A stretch of DNA of 64,000 nucleotides from Massilia putida (GTDB taxonomy: Bacteria > Pseudomonadota > Gammaproteobacteria > Burkholderiales > Burkholderiaceae_D): the NCBI RefSeq assembly GCF_001941825.1, contig NZ_CP019037.1, forward strand, positions 186,001 to 250,000, written 5' to 3'. A program made the position numbers and the translations under genes. Shown piece by piece: positions 39,646 through 48,863 of this stretch (its first letter is position 1; each line of letters starts with the position of its first letter). Under the pieces are notes generated by a model. That model saw nothing but the letters and a program-made list of their open reading frames with translations. It was not told the DNA's origin and searched no databases.

Positions 39646-41795
39646 GCCGGGCTCCCCACCAGCCGCGCACCTTGCGCCGCCCGCGCTTCCAGCCATGCAC
39701 CCGGCAGGTAGCGCGGCCCGCAGGCATCCGCCATGCGCCGGCAGTCGGCCACGAAGGCGCCGATACCCACGGTGTCGATGTACGACAGCGCGCCGCCGGT
39801 CCAGGCCGGATAGCCGACGCCCAGCACGGAGCCCAGGTCGCCGTCCTCGGCGTGCACCAGCACGCCTTCTTCCATGCAGCGCGCCGCCTCCAGCGCCTGG
39901 ATGGCCAGGAAGCGCCGCTTCAGCGCCTCGGCGGAAGGCTGTTCGCGCGCCGGCGGGAAAGCGTCCCGCAACCCCGGCCACAGGCGTTTCTTGCCGCCCT
40001 CGGGATACTCGTAGAATCCGCCGCCGAAGCGGCGGCCCGGGCGCTTGATGTCCTCGACCATCGTCTTGCAGACCGCATAGCCCGGGGGCCGCGTATAGCG
40101 GGCGTCCAGGCCGTCGGCCTCGGCCTGCTGGATGACCTTCCAGCGCAGGTCGATCGTCGTTTCGTCGATGACGGCCAGCGGGCCGACCGGCATGCCGGCC
40201 ATGCGCGCCGCGTTCTCGATGAGCGCCGGTTCGACCCCTTCCGCCAGCATCTGCATGCCCTCGTCGACGTAGGTGCAGTAGACCCGGGTGGTGTAGAAGG
40301 ACGGGCCGTCGTTGACGACGATCGGCGTCTTGCGCAGCTGCCCGCACAGGTCGAGGGCGCGTGCGAGAGTCCGTTCGCTGGTTTGGGCGCCGAGAATGAT
40401 CTCGACCAGCGGCATGCGTTCCACCGGCGAAAAGAAATGCATGCCGATGAAGTTGGCGGGACGGCGCGAGCATTCGGCGAGGCCGGTGATCATCAGCGTC
40501 GAGGTATTGCTGGCGAAGACCGCGTCGTCGCCCAGGAATGCCTCGGCCCGCGCCGTCACGTCCGCCTTGACCGCGCGGTTCTCGAACACGGCTTCCACCA
40601 CCAGTTCGCAGCCCGCGAGGTCGGCATAGTCGGCGGTCGGACGGATCCTGGCGAGCAGGACGTCGGCCTTGTCGCGCGTGGTGCGGGCCCTGGCGACGTC
40701 GCGGTCGAGCAAGGATGCCGAATACTGCTTGCCTTTCTGCGCGCCCTCGGCGGTCGCGTCGAGCAGTACCACGTCGATGCCCGCGGCGGCGGCGGCGTAC
40801 GCGATGCCGGCGCCCATCATGCCCGCGCCCAGCACGCCCAGGCGCGCGACCCGGGTCTTGTCGATCCCGGCCGGACGGCGCACGAGCCGGTCGGCCGCGC
40901 CCTTGTTGACGAACATCGTGCGCATCAGGTTGCGCGACACCGGGTCGGCGAACAGGCGCGCGAAGTACTTCGCTTCCACGCCCAGTGCCTTGTCGATCGG
41001 CAGCTGGGTGCCTTCGAACACGGCCGACAGGATGGCCAGCGGCGCGGGCAGGTTGCCGTAGCCGGCGCGGCGCGCGAGCGTGGTGCCGGCCTGGAATGAT
41101 TTGTTGGCGAACGGTGCAAGGCAGCCGGCGCCACCGGGAACGCGGAAGCCCTTCACGTCCCATGGTTGCTGCGCATCGGGATGGGCCAGCACCCAATCGC
41201 GCGCCCGGTCCACCAGCCGGTCGGCCGGCGCCAACGCGTCGACGATCCCGAGTTCCAGCGCTGCGGAGCCGGACAACTGGGTGCCCTGCGTCAGCAGCGG
41301 CAGCGCCTTCTCGATCCCGATCAGGCGCGGCAGGCGCTGCGTGCCACCGCCTGCCGGCAACAGGCCAACCGACACTTCGGGCAGGCCGACCGCCGCTTTC
41401 GGATCGTCGCTCAGCACGCGGTAATGGCAGGCCAGCGCCAGTTCGAGGCCGCCCCCGAGCGCCAGGCCGTTGATCGCGGCGGCGAACGGTTTCCCGCCGG
41501 TTTCCATGCGGCGCATCAGGGCGTTCTCCGCCGCGAAACGCTGCGCCGCCTGCGCCAGCGTGATGCCGTCGTCGAATGCGCGCACCAGGTCTTTCAGGTC
41601 GGCGCCGGCGATGAACGTCGGCTTGGCGGAAGTAAGGACGGCGCCCTTGATCGCGGGCGTGGCGAGCACGCGTTCGACGGCGGCGGCCAGGTCGGCCGTC
41701 AGCGCCGGGGTGAAGACGTTCACCGGACGGTCGGGCAGGTCGATGCGGATCAGGGCCACGCCATCGGCATCGATGTCAAAGTGGAGAGTAGTCAT
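39642..41795 (-). CDS. Fused enoyl-CoA hydratase / 3-hydroxyacyl-CoA dehydrogenase (FadB-like)
   Basis: A 717-residue protein, third of the FadB-type fusions and closest in layout to the one at 26995 (both follow a thiolase that opens [10 protein letters not shown]). Both crotonase Glu residues are present ([27 protein letters not shown]); the NAD site is [15 protein letters not shown] near residue 314, with [14 protein letters not shown] for the dehydrogenase His. It catalyses hydration and NAD-dependent oxidation of acyl-CoA intermediates. It is followed with ATGA overlap by the isomerase-like crotonase. Confidence 0.93.
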   Translation of the reverse strand: MTTLHFDIDADGVALIRIDLPDRPVNVFTPALTADLAAAVERVLATPAIKGAVLTSAKPTFIAGADLKDLVRAFDDGITLAQAAQRFAAENALMRRMETGGKPFAAAINGLALGGGLELALACHYRVLSDDPKAAVGLPEVSVGLLPAGGGTQRLPRLIGIEKALPLLTQGTQLSGSAALELGIVDALAPADRLVDRARDWVLAHPDAQQPWDVKGFRVPGGAGCLAPFANKSFQAGTTLARRAGYGNLPAPLAILSAVFEGTQLPIDKALGVEAKYFARLFADPVSRNLMRTMFVNKGAADRLVRRPAGIDKTRVARLGVLGAGMMGAGIAYAAAAAGIDVVLLDATAEGAQKGKQYSASLLDRDVARARTTRDKADVLLARIRPTADYADLAGCELVVEAVFENRAVKADVTARAEAFLGDDAVFASNTSTLMITGLAECSRRPANFIGMHFFSPVERMPLVEIILGAQTSERTLARALDLCGQLRKTPIVVNDGPSFYTTRVYCTYVDEGMQMLAEGVEPALIENAARMAGMPVGPLAVIDETTIDLRWKVIQQAEADGLDARYTRPPGYAVCKTMVEDIKRPGRRFGGGFYEYPEGGKKRLWPGLRDAFPPAREQPSAEALKRRFLAIQALEAARCMEEGVLVHAEDGDLGSVLGVGYPAWTGGALSYIDTVGIGAFVADCRRMADACGPRYLPGAWLEARAAQGARLVGSPA

Positions 41796-41823
41796 GCTGG
41801 TCCTTGCTTGGTTTGTCGTGCGC

Positions 41824-43029
41824 TCAGACGCGCTCGATGATGGTCGTCGTCGCCATGCCCGCGGCCGCGCACAGCGTGACCAGGCCGGTCTGCAGGCCGC
41901 GCCGCTCCAGTTCGTCGAGCAGGATACCGAGCAGCATGGCACCGCTGGCACCCAGCGGATGGCCCATGGCGATCGCGCCGCCGTTCACGTTCACCCGGTC
42001 GTGCGGCAGGTCGAAGTGGCGCATGTAGCGCAGCACCACCGACGCGAACGCCTCGTTCACCTCGAACAGGTCGATGTCGCGAATGGTCATGCCGGCCCGC
42101 TGGAGGGCTTTCTCGGTGGCCGCGGCCGGGCCGGTCAGCATGATGGCGGGTTCGGACCCGATCGAGGCGTAGGCGCGGATGCGTGCGCGCGGGCGCATGC
42201 CGGCCCGTTCGCCGAACGCCCGGTTCGCCACGAGCACGGCGGCGGCGCCGTCGGCGATGCCGCTCGAGTTGCCGGCCGTGTGCACGTGGCGCACGGCCTC
42301 CACGCGCGGGTAGCGTTGCAGGATCACACCGTCGAAACCGCTTTGCTCGCCCATTGCCTCGAAGGCCGGCTTGAGCTTGGCGAGGTCGGCGCCGCTCACT
42401 TCGCGGATCGTCTCGTCGCGCGCCAGCAGCGGCGTGCCGATGATGTCGCGCACCGGAGCGAGCGAGGCGTCGAAATGGCCGGCCTGGCGGGCCGCGGCCG
42501 CGCGCCGCTGGCTCTCGACGGCGAAGGCGTCGAGGTCTTCGCGCGTATACCCGTCCTGCGTGGCGATCAGGTCGGCACCGATGCCTTGCGGGATGTACCA
42601 GGTGTTCCAGACCAGTTGCGGATCGGTGTAGACGGCGCCGCCGTCCGACGCGATCGGTACGCGCGACATCGACTCCACGCCGCTGCCGACGACGGCATCG
42701 GCCTGGCCTGCCGCGACCATGGCCGCGGCCAGGTTCACGGCTTCGAGGCCCGAGGCGCAATAGCGGTTCAGCTGGAAGCCGGGCACGGTTTCGGCATAGC
42801 CGGCGTTGATGGCGGCCACGCGGGCGACGTTGCCACCCTGTTCGCCGGCCGCCATCACGCAGCCCATCATGACGTCGTCCACTAGCGCGGTGTCGAGCGC
42901 GCTGCGGTCGCGCAGTGCCTGCAACACCTGCGTGGCCAGCTGGATCGCCGGTACTTCGTGCAGCGCACCGTCCGGGCGTCCCTTGCCGCGCGGCGTGCGC
43001 ACGTGATCGTAGATAAAAGCTTCAGTCAC
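41824..43029 (-). CDS. Acetyl-CoA C-acyltransferase (thiolase)
   Basis: A 401-residue thiolase with the nucleophile in NRYCASG near residue 91, [22 protein letters not shown] and a second Cys in LCAAAGMA. It is a paralogue of the thiolase at 25752 and leads the long minus-strand operon to 31638. Site f lies about 75 bp upstream. The operon combines thiolase, FadB, isomerase, ACAD, FMN protein, SCP-x thiolase, FadB, hydrolase and isomerase: two complete beta-oxidation sets with different thiolases. Confidence 0.93.
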   Translation of the reverse strand: MTEAFIYDHVRTPRGKGRPDGALHEVPAIQLATQVLQALRDRSALDTALVDDVMMGCVMAAGEQGGNVARVAAINAGYAETVPGFQLNRYCASGLEAVNLAAAMVAAGQADAVVGSGVESMSRVPIASDGGAVYTDPQLVWNTWYIPQGIGADLIATQDGYTREDLDAFAVESQRRAAAARQAGHFDASLAPVRDIIGTPLLARDETIREVSGADLAKLKPAFEAMGEQSGFDGVILQRYPRVEAVRHVHTAGNSSGIADGAAAVLVANRAFGERAGMRPRARIRAYASIGSEPAIMLTGPAAATEKALQRAGMTIRDIDLFEVNEAFASVVLRYMRHFDLPHDRVNVNGGAIAMGHPLGASGAMLLGILLDELERRGLQTGLVTLCAAAGMATTTIIERV

Positions 43030-43101
43030 AAGCCTGGCTCCTTATTGTGTCGTTGAATGCCCGTAAGGGCGTCTACCGACAAAATATATCATAAAGATCG
43101 C

Positions 43102-43117
43102 AATGATATATAGGTTT
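43102..43117. promoter_or_regulatory. AATCAT-N4-ATGATT site f, weak (long minus-strand operon)
   Basis: AATGAT-ATAT-AGGTTT, three mismatches, in an AT-rich patch that also contains ATATCAT and ATGATAT half-sites (43086-43110). It overlaps the stop codon of the hydrolase at 43116 and lies ~75 bp upstream of the thiolase start. The weakest of the ten sites, listed because position and composition agree. Confidence 0.4.
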
Positions 43118-43928
43118 ATTTGGCGGTGATCGGGGCTTCCAGGGATGCCATCCACTCGTCCATCATCGTGTTCAGGAGCTCCGGCCGTTGCTGGTGCGGC
43201 CAGTGGCCGGTGTCCAGGCAGACGACCCGGTCGGCCGGATGGCGGCGCAGGCCGTTTTCCCATTCGGCGCAGTCGCGCCGGCGCGCCATGTAAACGCTGA
43301 GGAAGGGGCAGCGGCGCCGAGCCAGCAGCAGTGCGCTGCCGGCCCGTGGCGCAATGGCGTCCGGGCCTTCGTACAGGCTGGCGAAACTCTGGATGAAAGG
43401 TTGGTGCGGCATGCCGAGGGCACGCCTGCGGTGCCAGATGCGCAGGTGCTGTGGTGTGCCGTCGTCGTCGGCCTGGGCGAAGGCGGAGGCCGCGAGGACC
43501 CGGCCGGGCGCGACCCGCAGCGCCCGCAGCAGCGCCGCCGACGTGAGCCGCTCCGCGTCGGATTCGCCGTACGCCGGATCCAGTCCGATCACGCCGCGTA
43601 CCAGCCTGGGGTGTTCGGCCGCCAGGACGTTTACGATCACGCCGCCCAGGGAGTGGCCGATCGCCACCACCGGCCCGCAGGCGCGCTGTCGCACCAGCAC
43701 CGCGAGATCTGCGGCGAACCCGGCCGGGGTGTAGCCGTATTCGGTGACCTGCGAGCGCCCGTGGCCGCGCAGGTCGACCGCGAGCACGCGGTGGCGCTGG
43801 CCGAAGTGCGCCAGCTGCCAGTTCCAGTCGTGCGAGTCACAGCCCCAGCCGTGCACCAGCAGCAGGGGCGGGCCCTTGCCCTCGTCAGTGTAGAAGAGTT
43901 CGGTGCCGTTCACGCATGCGTAGGCCAT
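43116..43928 (-). CDS. Alpha/beta-fold hydrolase
   Basis: A 270-residue hydrolase with VHGWGCDSHDW, LRGHGRS, the nucleophile elbow GHSLGG (Ser) and a C-terminal DTGHWPHQQRPE (His). This set is typical of esterases, lactonases and meta-cleavage-type hydrolases. It is the last gene of the operon from 50384 and lies 5 nt after the thioesterase stop. It may release or open an intermediate (ester or lactone) before CoA activation. The substrate is not predictable. Confidence 0.87.
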   Translation of the reverse strand: MAYACVNGTELFYTDEGKGPPLLLVHGWGCDSHDWNWQLAHFGQRHRVLAVDLRGHGRSQVTEYGYTPAGFAADLAVLVRQRACGPVVAIGHSLGGVIVNVLAAEHPRLVRGVIGLDPAYGESDAERLTSAALLRALRVAPGRVLAASAFAQADDDGTPQHLRIWHRRRALGMPHQPFIQSFASLYEGPDAIAPRAGSALLLARRRCPFLSVYMARRRDCAEWENGLRRHPADRVVCLDTGHWPHQQRPELLNTMMDEWMASLEAPITAK

Positions 43929-43933
43929 GACGT

Positions 43934-44377
43934 TCAGGCGGCGCCTGGCTTGGCGCGGATCTTGAACTTGCCCGACGCCTGCCCGATCAGCTTGCCATCG
44001 GCGCGGATGTCGCAGGTGGAAAACGCGACGGTGCTGCCCATCGTGACCACCGTCCCGGTGCCTTCGACCCATGCGCCGAGCGGCGCCACGCTCAGGAAAT
44101 CGACGGTCAGGCTGATGGTCAATACTTCGCCACGCGGTTGCTGGCGCGAATACACGACAAAGCTCGTCACGATGTCGGCGAACGCGGCGGTCATGCCGCC
44201 GTGTGCCATCGGAAAGGCGTTACAGTGTCGGCGCTGTACCCGCCAGCCCAGGGTCGCCCGGCCGTCGGCCTCGCGCAGGAACAGCGGCCCGACCAGGTTC
44301 GCGAAGCCGACATGGGGCCGGACGAAAGGCTCGAACCCGGGCGGCGGATCGAGCGGCAGGTCGGTATCGGACGTCAT
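43934..44377 (-). CDS. PaaI-type hotdog thioesterase
   Basis: A 147-residue single hotdog domain with the catalytic helix segment MAHGGMTAAFADIV near residue 57, as in PaaI/YbaW-type acyl-CoA thioesterases. It would hydrolyse stalled or toxic acyl-CoAs and recycle CoA. The ATG (44375-44377) shares one base with the stop of the preceding ACAD (TGATG), so translation is coupled; a longer upstream frame has no support. Confidence 0.85.
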   Translation of the reverse strand: MTSDTDLPLDPPPGFEPFVRPHVGFANLVGPLFLREADGRATLGWRVQRRHCNAFPMAHGGMTAAFADIVTSFVVYSRQQPRGEVLTISLTVDFLSVAPLGAWVEGTGTVVTMGSTVAFSTCDIRADGKLIGQASGKFKIRAKPGAA

Positions 44378-45456
44378 CACCAGCCTGCCAGCGCGGCGGC
44401 GCGCGAACGGTGCAGGGCTGGCACGCCGAGCCACGCGTAGTCGAACATCGCGCGCTTGAGGTAGATCTGCACGTCGAATTCCCAGGTGTAGCCGATGCCG
44501 CCGTGCGCCTCCACCGTGCGGCGCGCGACGTGCAGGTAGCGGTCCGCCAGGTGGGCCTTGGCCTGGGCGGCGCTGCGGCTCGCCTGCTCAGGTAGCCGGT
44601 CCCATGCGTGCGCGGCATACCAGTACAGGCCGCGCGCGGGCTCGATATCGGTCGCCATGTCGGCCAGTTGGTGCTTGAGCGCCTGGAACTGGCCGATGAC
44701 CACGCCGAACTGGCGCCGCAATTTGGCGTAGTCGACCGCCATCTCGACGCAACGGCTGGCTCCGCCGAACGCGTCCGCCGCCGCCAGCACCAGGGCGGCG
44801 TCGCATAGCCGCGCAGCGGCATCGGCCCCACCTTCCAGCAATTCGGCCGGGGTCCGGTCGAAGGCCAGGACTGCGCATGGACGGGTGCGGTCGATACCGT
44901 CCTGGGGCGTGATCGACAGGCCGTCGGCGCCGGCCCGCACGATGCCGAAGCGGCCGCCCTCCAGGCCGACGACGATCAGGTCGGCTTGCGCAGCGTGCGT
45001 CACGAAGGATTTATGCCCCGTGAGCGCGGAGGCGGCGGCGACGCGCCATTGCTCCGGTTGCCACGCCGCGCCGTCCTCGGCGAGGGCGACGGTGGCGGTG
45101 ATGCTGCCGTCGGCCAGGCCCGGCAGCCAGCGTTGCTTCTGCGCTTCGCTGCCGGCCAGGCTGATCGCGAGCGCGGCGATGACATGGCCCAGGAAGGGAG
45201 TCGGTGCCGCGCGGCTGCCGAGGGTTTCCGCGACCAGCGCCAGGTCGACCAGTTCGAGGCCCATGCCGCCATATGCCTCCGGGAGGGCGAGCCCGGCGAC
45301 ACCGAGGTCGAGCAGGCCACGCCAGAGCCGCGGGTCGGCGCGACCGTCGGGTGCGTCGAACAGTTCGTGCAGGCGGGTGGATGGGCATTCCGCGTCGAGG
45401 TAGCGCGCGACGGCGGTCTGGATCTCGATTTGTTCGGGGGAGAGAAGGAAATTCAT
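44377..45456 (-). CDS. Acyl-CoA dehydrogenase, small-subunit type
   Basis: A 359-residue ACAD of the small type: LLSPEQIEIQTAVARYL at the start, RRQFGVVIGQFQALKHQLAD near residue 240 and the C-terminal AHGGIGYTWEFDVQIYLKRA. The middle domain lacks the TEPxxGSD flavin motif. Its ATG overlaps the stop of the large-type ACAD at 45453 (ATGA), strong evidence that the two polypeptides form one enzyme. Here the large gene comes first, the reverse of the 29159/30316 and 56486/55278 pairs. Confidence 0.88.
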   Translation of the reverse strand: MNFLLSPEQIEIQTAVARYLDAECPSTRLHELFDAPDGRADPRLWRGLLDLGVAGLALPEAYGGMGLELVDLALVAETLGSRAAPTPFLGHVIAALAISLAGSEAQKQRWLPGLADGSITATVALAEDGAAWQPEQWRVAAASALTGHKSFVTHAAQADLIVVGLEGGRFGIVRAGADGLSITPQDGIDRTRPCAVLAFDRTPAELLEGGADAAARLCDAALVLAAADAFGGASRCVEMAVDYAKLRRQFGVVIGQFQALKHQLADMATDIEPARGLYWYAAHAWDRLPEQASRSAAQAKAHLADRYLHVARRTVEAHGGIGYTWEFDVQIYLKRAMFDYAWLGVPALHRSRAAALAGW

Positions 45457-46667
45457 GCGTTCACCACGGCGGAATCGGCGTTGCTGGGATCGCGCGGCAG
45501 GCCGAGCCCGCGCTCGGCGATCAGGTTGCGCTGGATGTTCGAGGTGCCCCCGGCGATCGCGAGGCCCAGCGAGCCCATGAACTGGTTCACCCACTTCTCG
45601 TTGCCGGCGCCGCGCCCGCCCGCCAGCGGCGGCGCCAGCATCAGGCTCGAACCGATCAGGTCGCGGGCGATCGCCGCGACGTCGTCCGCGATCCGGGTGT
45701 TGACCAGCTTGTTCATCAGCGGGGCGATGCCCGCGTCCTGCCCGTGCGCCGCCATCGAGAATTGCCGGTAGCTCGAGTACTGGTGGGCGCTGACGTAGCC
45801 GTCCAGCACGCCCAAGCGTTCACGCACGAGGGGATCCTCGATCGCGGGCCGTCCGTTCAACATCGTGTGCCGGGCCAGTTCGACCAGCTTGCCGAACAGC
45901 GCGACGGACGTCGCGGCCGAGCCGATGAAACCGCTGCGCTCGTGCGACAGCGTGGTCTTCGAGACCGCCCAGCCCTCGCCCGGTGCCCCGACGATCCAGT
46001 CCTGCGGCGTGCGCACGTTGTCGAAGAACACTTCGCAGAATTCGGCGTCGCCGGTGATCTGCTTCAGTGGCCGGATCGTCACGCCCGGCTGCTTCAGGTC
46101 CAGCAGCAGGTAGCTCAGGCCGGCATGCTTGCGGGCGGTCCGGTCGGTCCGCACCAGGGCGAACATGTAGTGCGCCTTGTGCGCGAGCGAACTCCAGGTC
46201 TTCTGGCCGTTGATGACCCAGTGGCCGTCCACCAGTTCGGCGGAGGTGCGCACCGAGGCGAGGTCGCTGCCGGCGTCCGGTTCGCTGTAGCCCTGGGCCC
46301 AGCGGAACTCGCCGTTCAGCGTCCTGGCCACGAAGAAATCGCGTTGCCACTGGCTACCGCATTCGAGCAGCGTCGGCACGACCATCTGCACGCCGACGCC
46401 CGGGATTTCCATGGGCGCGCGCGCCTTGCCGAATTCCTCGCGGATGATGTGCGCCTTGAGGATGTCGGGCTGCTGTTCCGAGCCGCCGTACTGGCGCGGG
46501 ATGCCCCGGTACAGGTAACCGTGTTCGACCGCCTTGCGGCGGAGGGCGGCTTCGCGCTCGCGCCGGTCCGGCGCGGCTGCCGCCGCGGCTGCATCCCAGT
46601 TGGCCTTCAGGAAGGCGGCGACGTCGCGCCGGAAGGCGTCCGATTCCGCGCTGTAGCTCAAGTCCAT
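45453..46667 (-). CDS. Acyl-CoA dehydrogenase, large-subunit type
   Basis: A 404-residue ACAD with QGYSEPDAGSDLASVRT near residue 124, WVINGQKTWSSLAHKAHYMF near 150 and the C-terminal AGGTSNIQRNLIAERGLGLPRD. It therefore carries the flavin-binding side of the predicted heteromer. An Ala-rich stretch (WDAAAAAAAPDR, residues ~24-35) follows the first helix. It is preceded by the MaoC-like hydratase gene, which would act on its enoyl-CoA product, by only 4 nt. Confidence 0.9.
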   Translation of the reverse strand: MDLSYSAESDAFRRDVAAFLKANWDAAAAAAAPDRREREAALRRKAVEHGYLYRGIPRQYGGSEQQPDILKAHIIREEFGKARAPMEIPGVGVQMVVPTLLECGSQWQRDFFVARTLNGEFRWAQGYSEPDAGSDLASVRTSAELVDGHWVINGQKTWSSLAHKAHYMFALVRTDRTARKHAGLSYLLLDLKQPGVTIRPLKQITGDAEFCEVFFDNVRTPQDWIVGAPGEGWAVSKTTLSHERSGFIGSAATSVALFGKLVELARHTMLNGRPAIEDPLVRERLGVLDGYVSAHQYSSYRQFSMAAHGQDAGIAPLMNKLVNTRIADDVAAIARDLIGSSLMLAPPLAGGRGAGNEKWVNQFMGSLGLAIAGGTSNIQRNLIAERGLGLPRDPSNADSAVVNA

Positions 46668-46671
46668 GGGA

Positions 46672-47961
46672 TCAGCCCTTTCGATTCTTTTCGGCCGTCA
46701 GTTCCCAGTGCCGGGCCATCATGCGCGCGGCGCGCTGCTGCAGCGCCTGCGGGACCTCGGGGAGCAGGACCTGGGGCGCGGCGCGGCTGGGCAGCGCGAC
46801 GGTGGCCGTGCACAGCACCGTGATTTCGCCGCGCTGGTTGGTCATCTTGACCGACAGGTCGACCAGGTTCAGGCCGTTCTCCTGGCGCTTGCCGGTGACT
46901 TCGCCACTGATGAACTGGGTATCGCCGATGTAGTTGAACTTGCGGATTTCGTCGTATTGCTTGTAGACCCATCCGTCCACCCCGGCCCATTCGCTGATGT
47001 AGCGGAACAGGTAGTTCTCGCGCATGACACCGTAGTCGTAGGCCATCGGGTTGCCGATGGCCTGCGCCCATTCGTTGTCCCAATGCAGCCGCTGCGCGAC
47101 GTCGGGGATGCCGTACTTGTTCTTGACGTAGAACGGCGCGATGCGCTGGCGGTTCTTGTGCCAGATGCGGCCCACGCGCAGGCCGTACGGCACGAAGCCG
47201 TAGCCCCCGGCATGGAAGGTGACGATGTCGGTGACGGTCAGCGGGCCGGATGCGCCCGCGCGCAGCGGTTCACCGGTCTCGATATCGTCCCAGTAACGCT
47301 TGTCCAGTCCGCGCGGCGTGTCGGCCGCGTAGATCCCGTCGATCCTGGCGATGTCCTCGTCGCTGTACTCGGCCGGCTTGATGTCCGCGTATTTGCCTTT
47401 TTCACGGGCGGTCTTGCGTTCCGTGAGGATGGCGCGGTAGCGATACACACTGACCACTTCGCCGCGCTGGTTGACCTTGACCTGGCTGTTGAAGCGCGTG
47501 ACCGAGCGCCCGGCGAATTCCGATTGCTTGACCTCCAGTCCGTCCTCGCCACCGAAGCTGTACAGGGTGTCGCCCGGGAAGATCGGACGATAAAAGGTCC
47601 ACTCGCCGCCGGAGATGAACATGTGGATGCCGCGGAACAGGCTCTTGCTGGCCTGCTTCAGCTCCGGCGGGTACGGGTCGCCGAGCATCGGCTTGTTGAT
47701 CACACCGGCCATCATGCTCGGCGCGATGACCGAGCCCCAGCGGGTCGCGGCGGCCCAGGCGGGGTCGCAATGCAGGGGATCGTCGCTGCCGCAGGCATAG
47801 GCGAAGCTACGGATGTTGTCCTCGGTAGCGGTCGAGATCTGTTCCTGGTCGCGGCTGGCCAGGTCGTGGTGGAGCAGCAGCCTGGCGCGCTCGATGTCGC
47901 TGTCGGTCAGCTCGTAGGAAGTGGCTTTTTTGAATTCGTCGCTGATACTGGCGTCGGACAT
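46672..47961 (-). CDS. MaoC-like acyl dehydratase, double hotdog
   Basis: A 429-residue protein that fits the FAS1-like dehydratase/MaoC type with two hotdog domains. The N-terminal half has RSFAYACGSDDPLHCDPAWA and then RWGSVIAPSMM; the C-terminal half has DIVTFHAGGYGFVPYGLRVG. The Asp/His-containing hydratase loop is seen in the first half. It probably hydrates an enoyl-CoA too bulky for crotonases, as MaoC-type enzymes do in steroid side-chain catabolism. The context of the ACAD pair and crotonase in the same operon supports this. Start ATG 47961; the ribosome site is weak. Confidence 0.8.
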   Translation of the reverse strand: MSDASISDEFKKATSYELTDSDIERARLLLHHDLASRDQEQISTATEDNIRSFAYACGSDDPLHCDPAWAAATRWGSVIAPSMMAGVINKPMLGDPYPPELKQASKSLFRGIHMFISGGEWTFYRPIFPGDTLYSFGGEDGLEVKQSEFAGRSVTRFNSQVKVNQRGEVVSVYRYRAILTERKTAREKGKYADIKPAEYSDEDIARIDGIYAADTPRGLDKRYWDDIETGEPLRAGASGPLTVTDIVTFHAGGYGFVPYGLRVGRIWHKNRQRIAPFYVKNKYGIPDVAQRLHWDNEWAQAIGNPMAYDYGVMRENYLFRYISEWAGVDGWVYKQYDEIRKFNYIGDTQFISGEVTGKRQENGLNLVDLSVKMTNQRGEITVLCTATVALPSRAAPQVLLPEVPQALQQRAARMMARHWELTAEKNRKG

Positions 47962-47990
47962 GGGTGTCTCCGTTATCGTTTAGGGAAGGC

Positions 47991-48845
47991 TCAGGAGCCG
48001 GTGAATACGGGTGGGCGCTTCTCGGCGAAGGCCTTGACGGCTTCGCGGTGGTCAGCGGTCTGCGCGGCCAGCACCATGTGGCGCGCTTCCAGGTCGAGCA
48101 GGTCCGCCAGCGATGCCTCAGCGGCCGCGGCCAGGTTTTTCTTCATGAAGCGATAGGCCACCGGGGGACCGGCGGCGAGGCGGCGGGCCAGGTCCAGCGT
48201 CGCGTTTTCCAGTTCCTCGTCCGGCACCAGGCGGCTGACCATGCCGAGCGCGTCGGCACGGCGGGCATCGACGGTGTCGGACAGCAACATCAGCTCGCGC
48301 GCGCGCGCGTTGCCCAGCAGGCGCGTCAGGAACCAGCTGGCGCCATAGTCGCCCGTGAGGCCCACCTTGATGAACGCGGTGGTGAAGCTGGCACGCTCGG
48401 ATACCACGCGGAAGTCGCAGGCGGCAGCCAGCGCCATGCCGACACTGACGGTAGCGCCACGGATCATGGCGATGGTCGGCTTGCCCATCTCGTACAGCAC
48501 CTGCGCCGCCTCCATGTTGCCGCGCAACCAGTCGATGCGGCTGGCGACGTTGTCGGGTGGGCGGCGCGCGGCGCGCTCTGCGGCTGCCGCTTCCTCCTCC
48601 GGCGTCAGGTTTTTCTTCTCCGGTTTCCCGCCGATGTCGCCGCCCGCGCAGAACGCCTTGCCGGCGCCGGTGAGGACGACGACGCGCGCCTGGTGGTTGA
48701 CGGCGGCCGCCTTGACCGCGTCGGTGAGGGCGCGCATCAGCGGCGGGTTGAGGGCATTCAGGCGTTCCGGACGGTTCAGCGTCAGCGTCAGCACGCCGTC
48801 TTCCAGGTGTTCGAGTACCAGTTGTTCGGACTTGTCGGCTTGCAT
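47991..48845 (-). CDS. Crotonase-family protein (isomerase-like)
   Basis: A 284-residue crotonase: LNRPERLNALN near residue 25 and AFCAGGDIGGK near 65. A charged insertion (~residues 75-95, KKNLTPEEEAAAAERAARRP) follows the oxyanion loop. Catalytic segments read VSVGMALAAACD (no first Glu) and FIKVGLTGDYGA (Asp), the PaaG-like isomerase pattern. The ATG at 48845 has GGGAGCG upstream, preferred over an alternative GTG 15 nt before. It follows the AMP-forming ligase by 18 nt. Confidence 0.83.
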   Translation of the reverse strand: MQADKSEQLVLEHLEDGVLTLTLNRPERLNALNPPLMRALTDAVKAAAVNHQARVVVLTGAGKAFCAGGDIGGKPEKKNLTPEEEAAAAERAARRPPDNVASRIDWLRGNMEAAQVLYEMGKPTIAMIRGATVSVGMALAAACDFRVVSERASFTTAFIKVGLTGDYGASWFLTRLLGNARARELMLLSDTVDARRADALGMVSRLVPDEELENATLDLARRLAAGPPVAYRFMKKNLAAAAEASLADLLDLEARHMVLAAQTADHREAVKAFAEKRPPVFTGS

Positions 48846-48863
48846 GTCGATCGCTCCCACGGG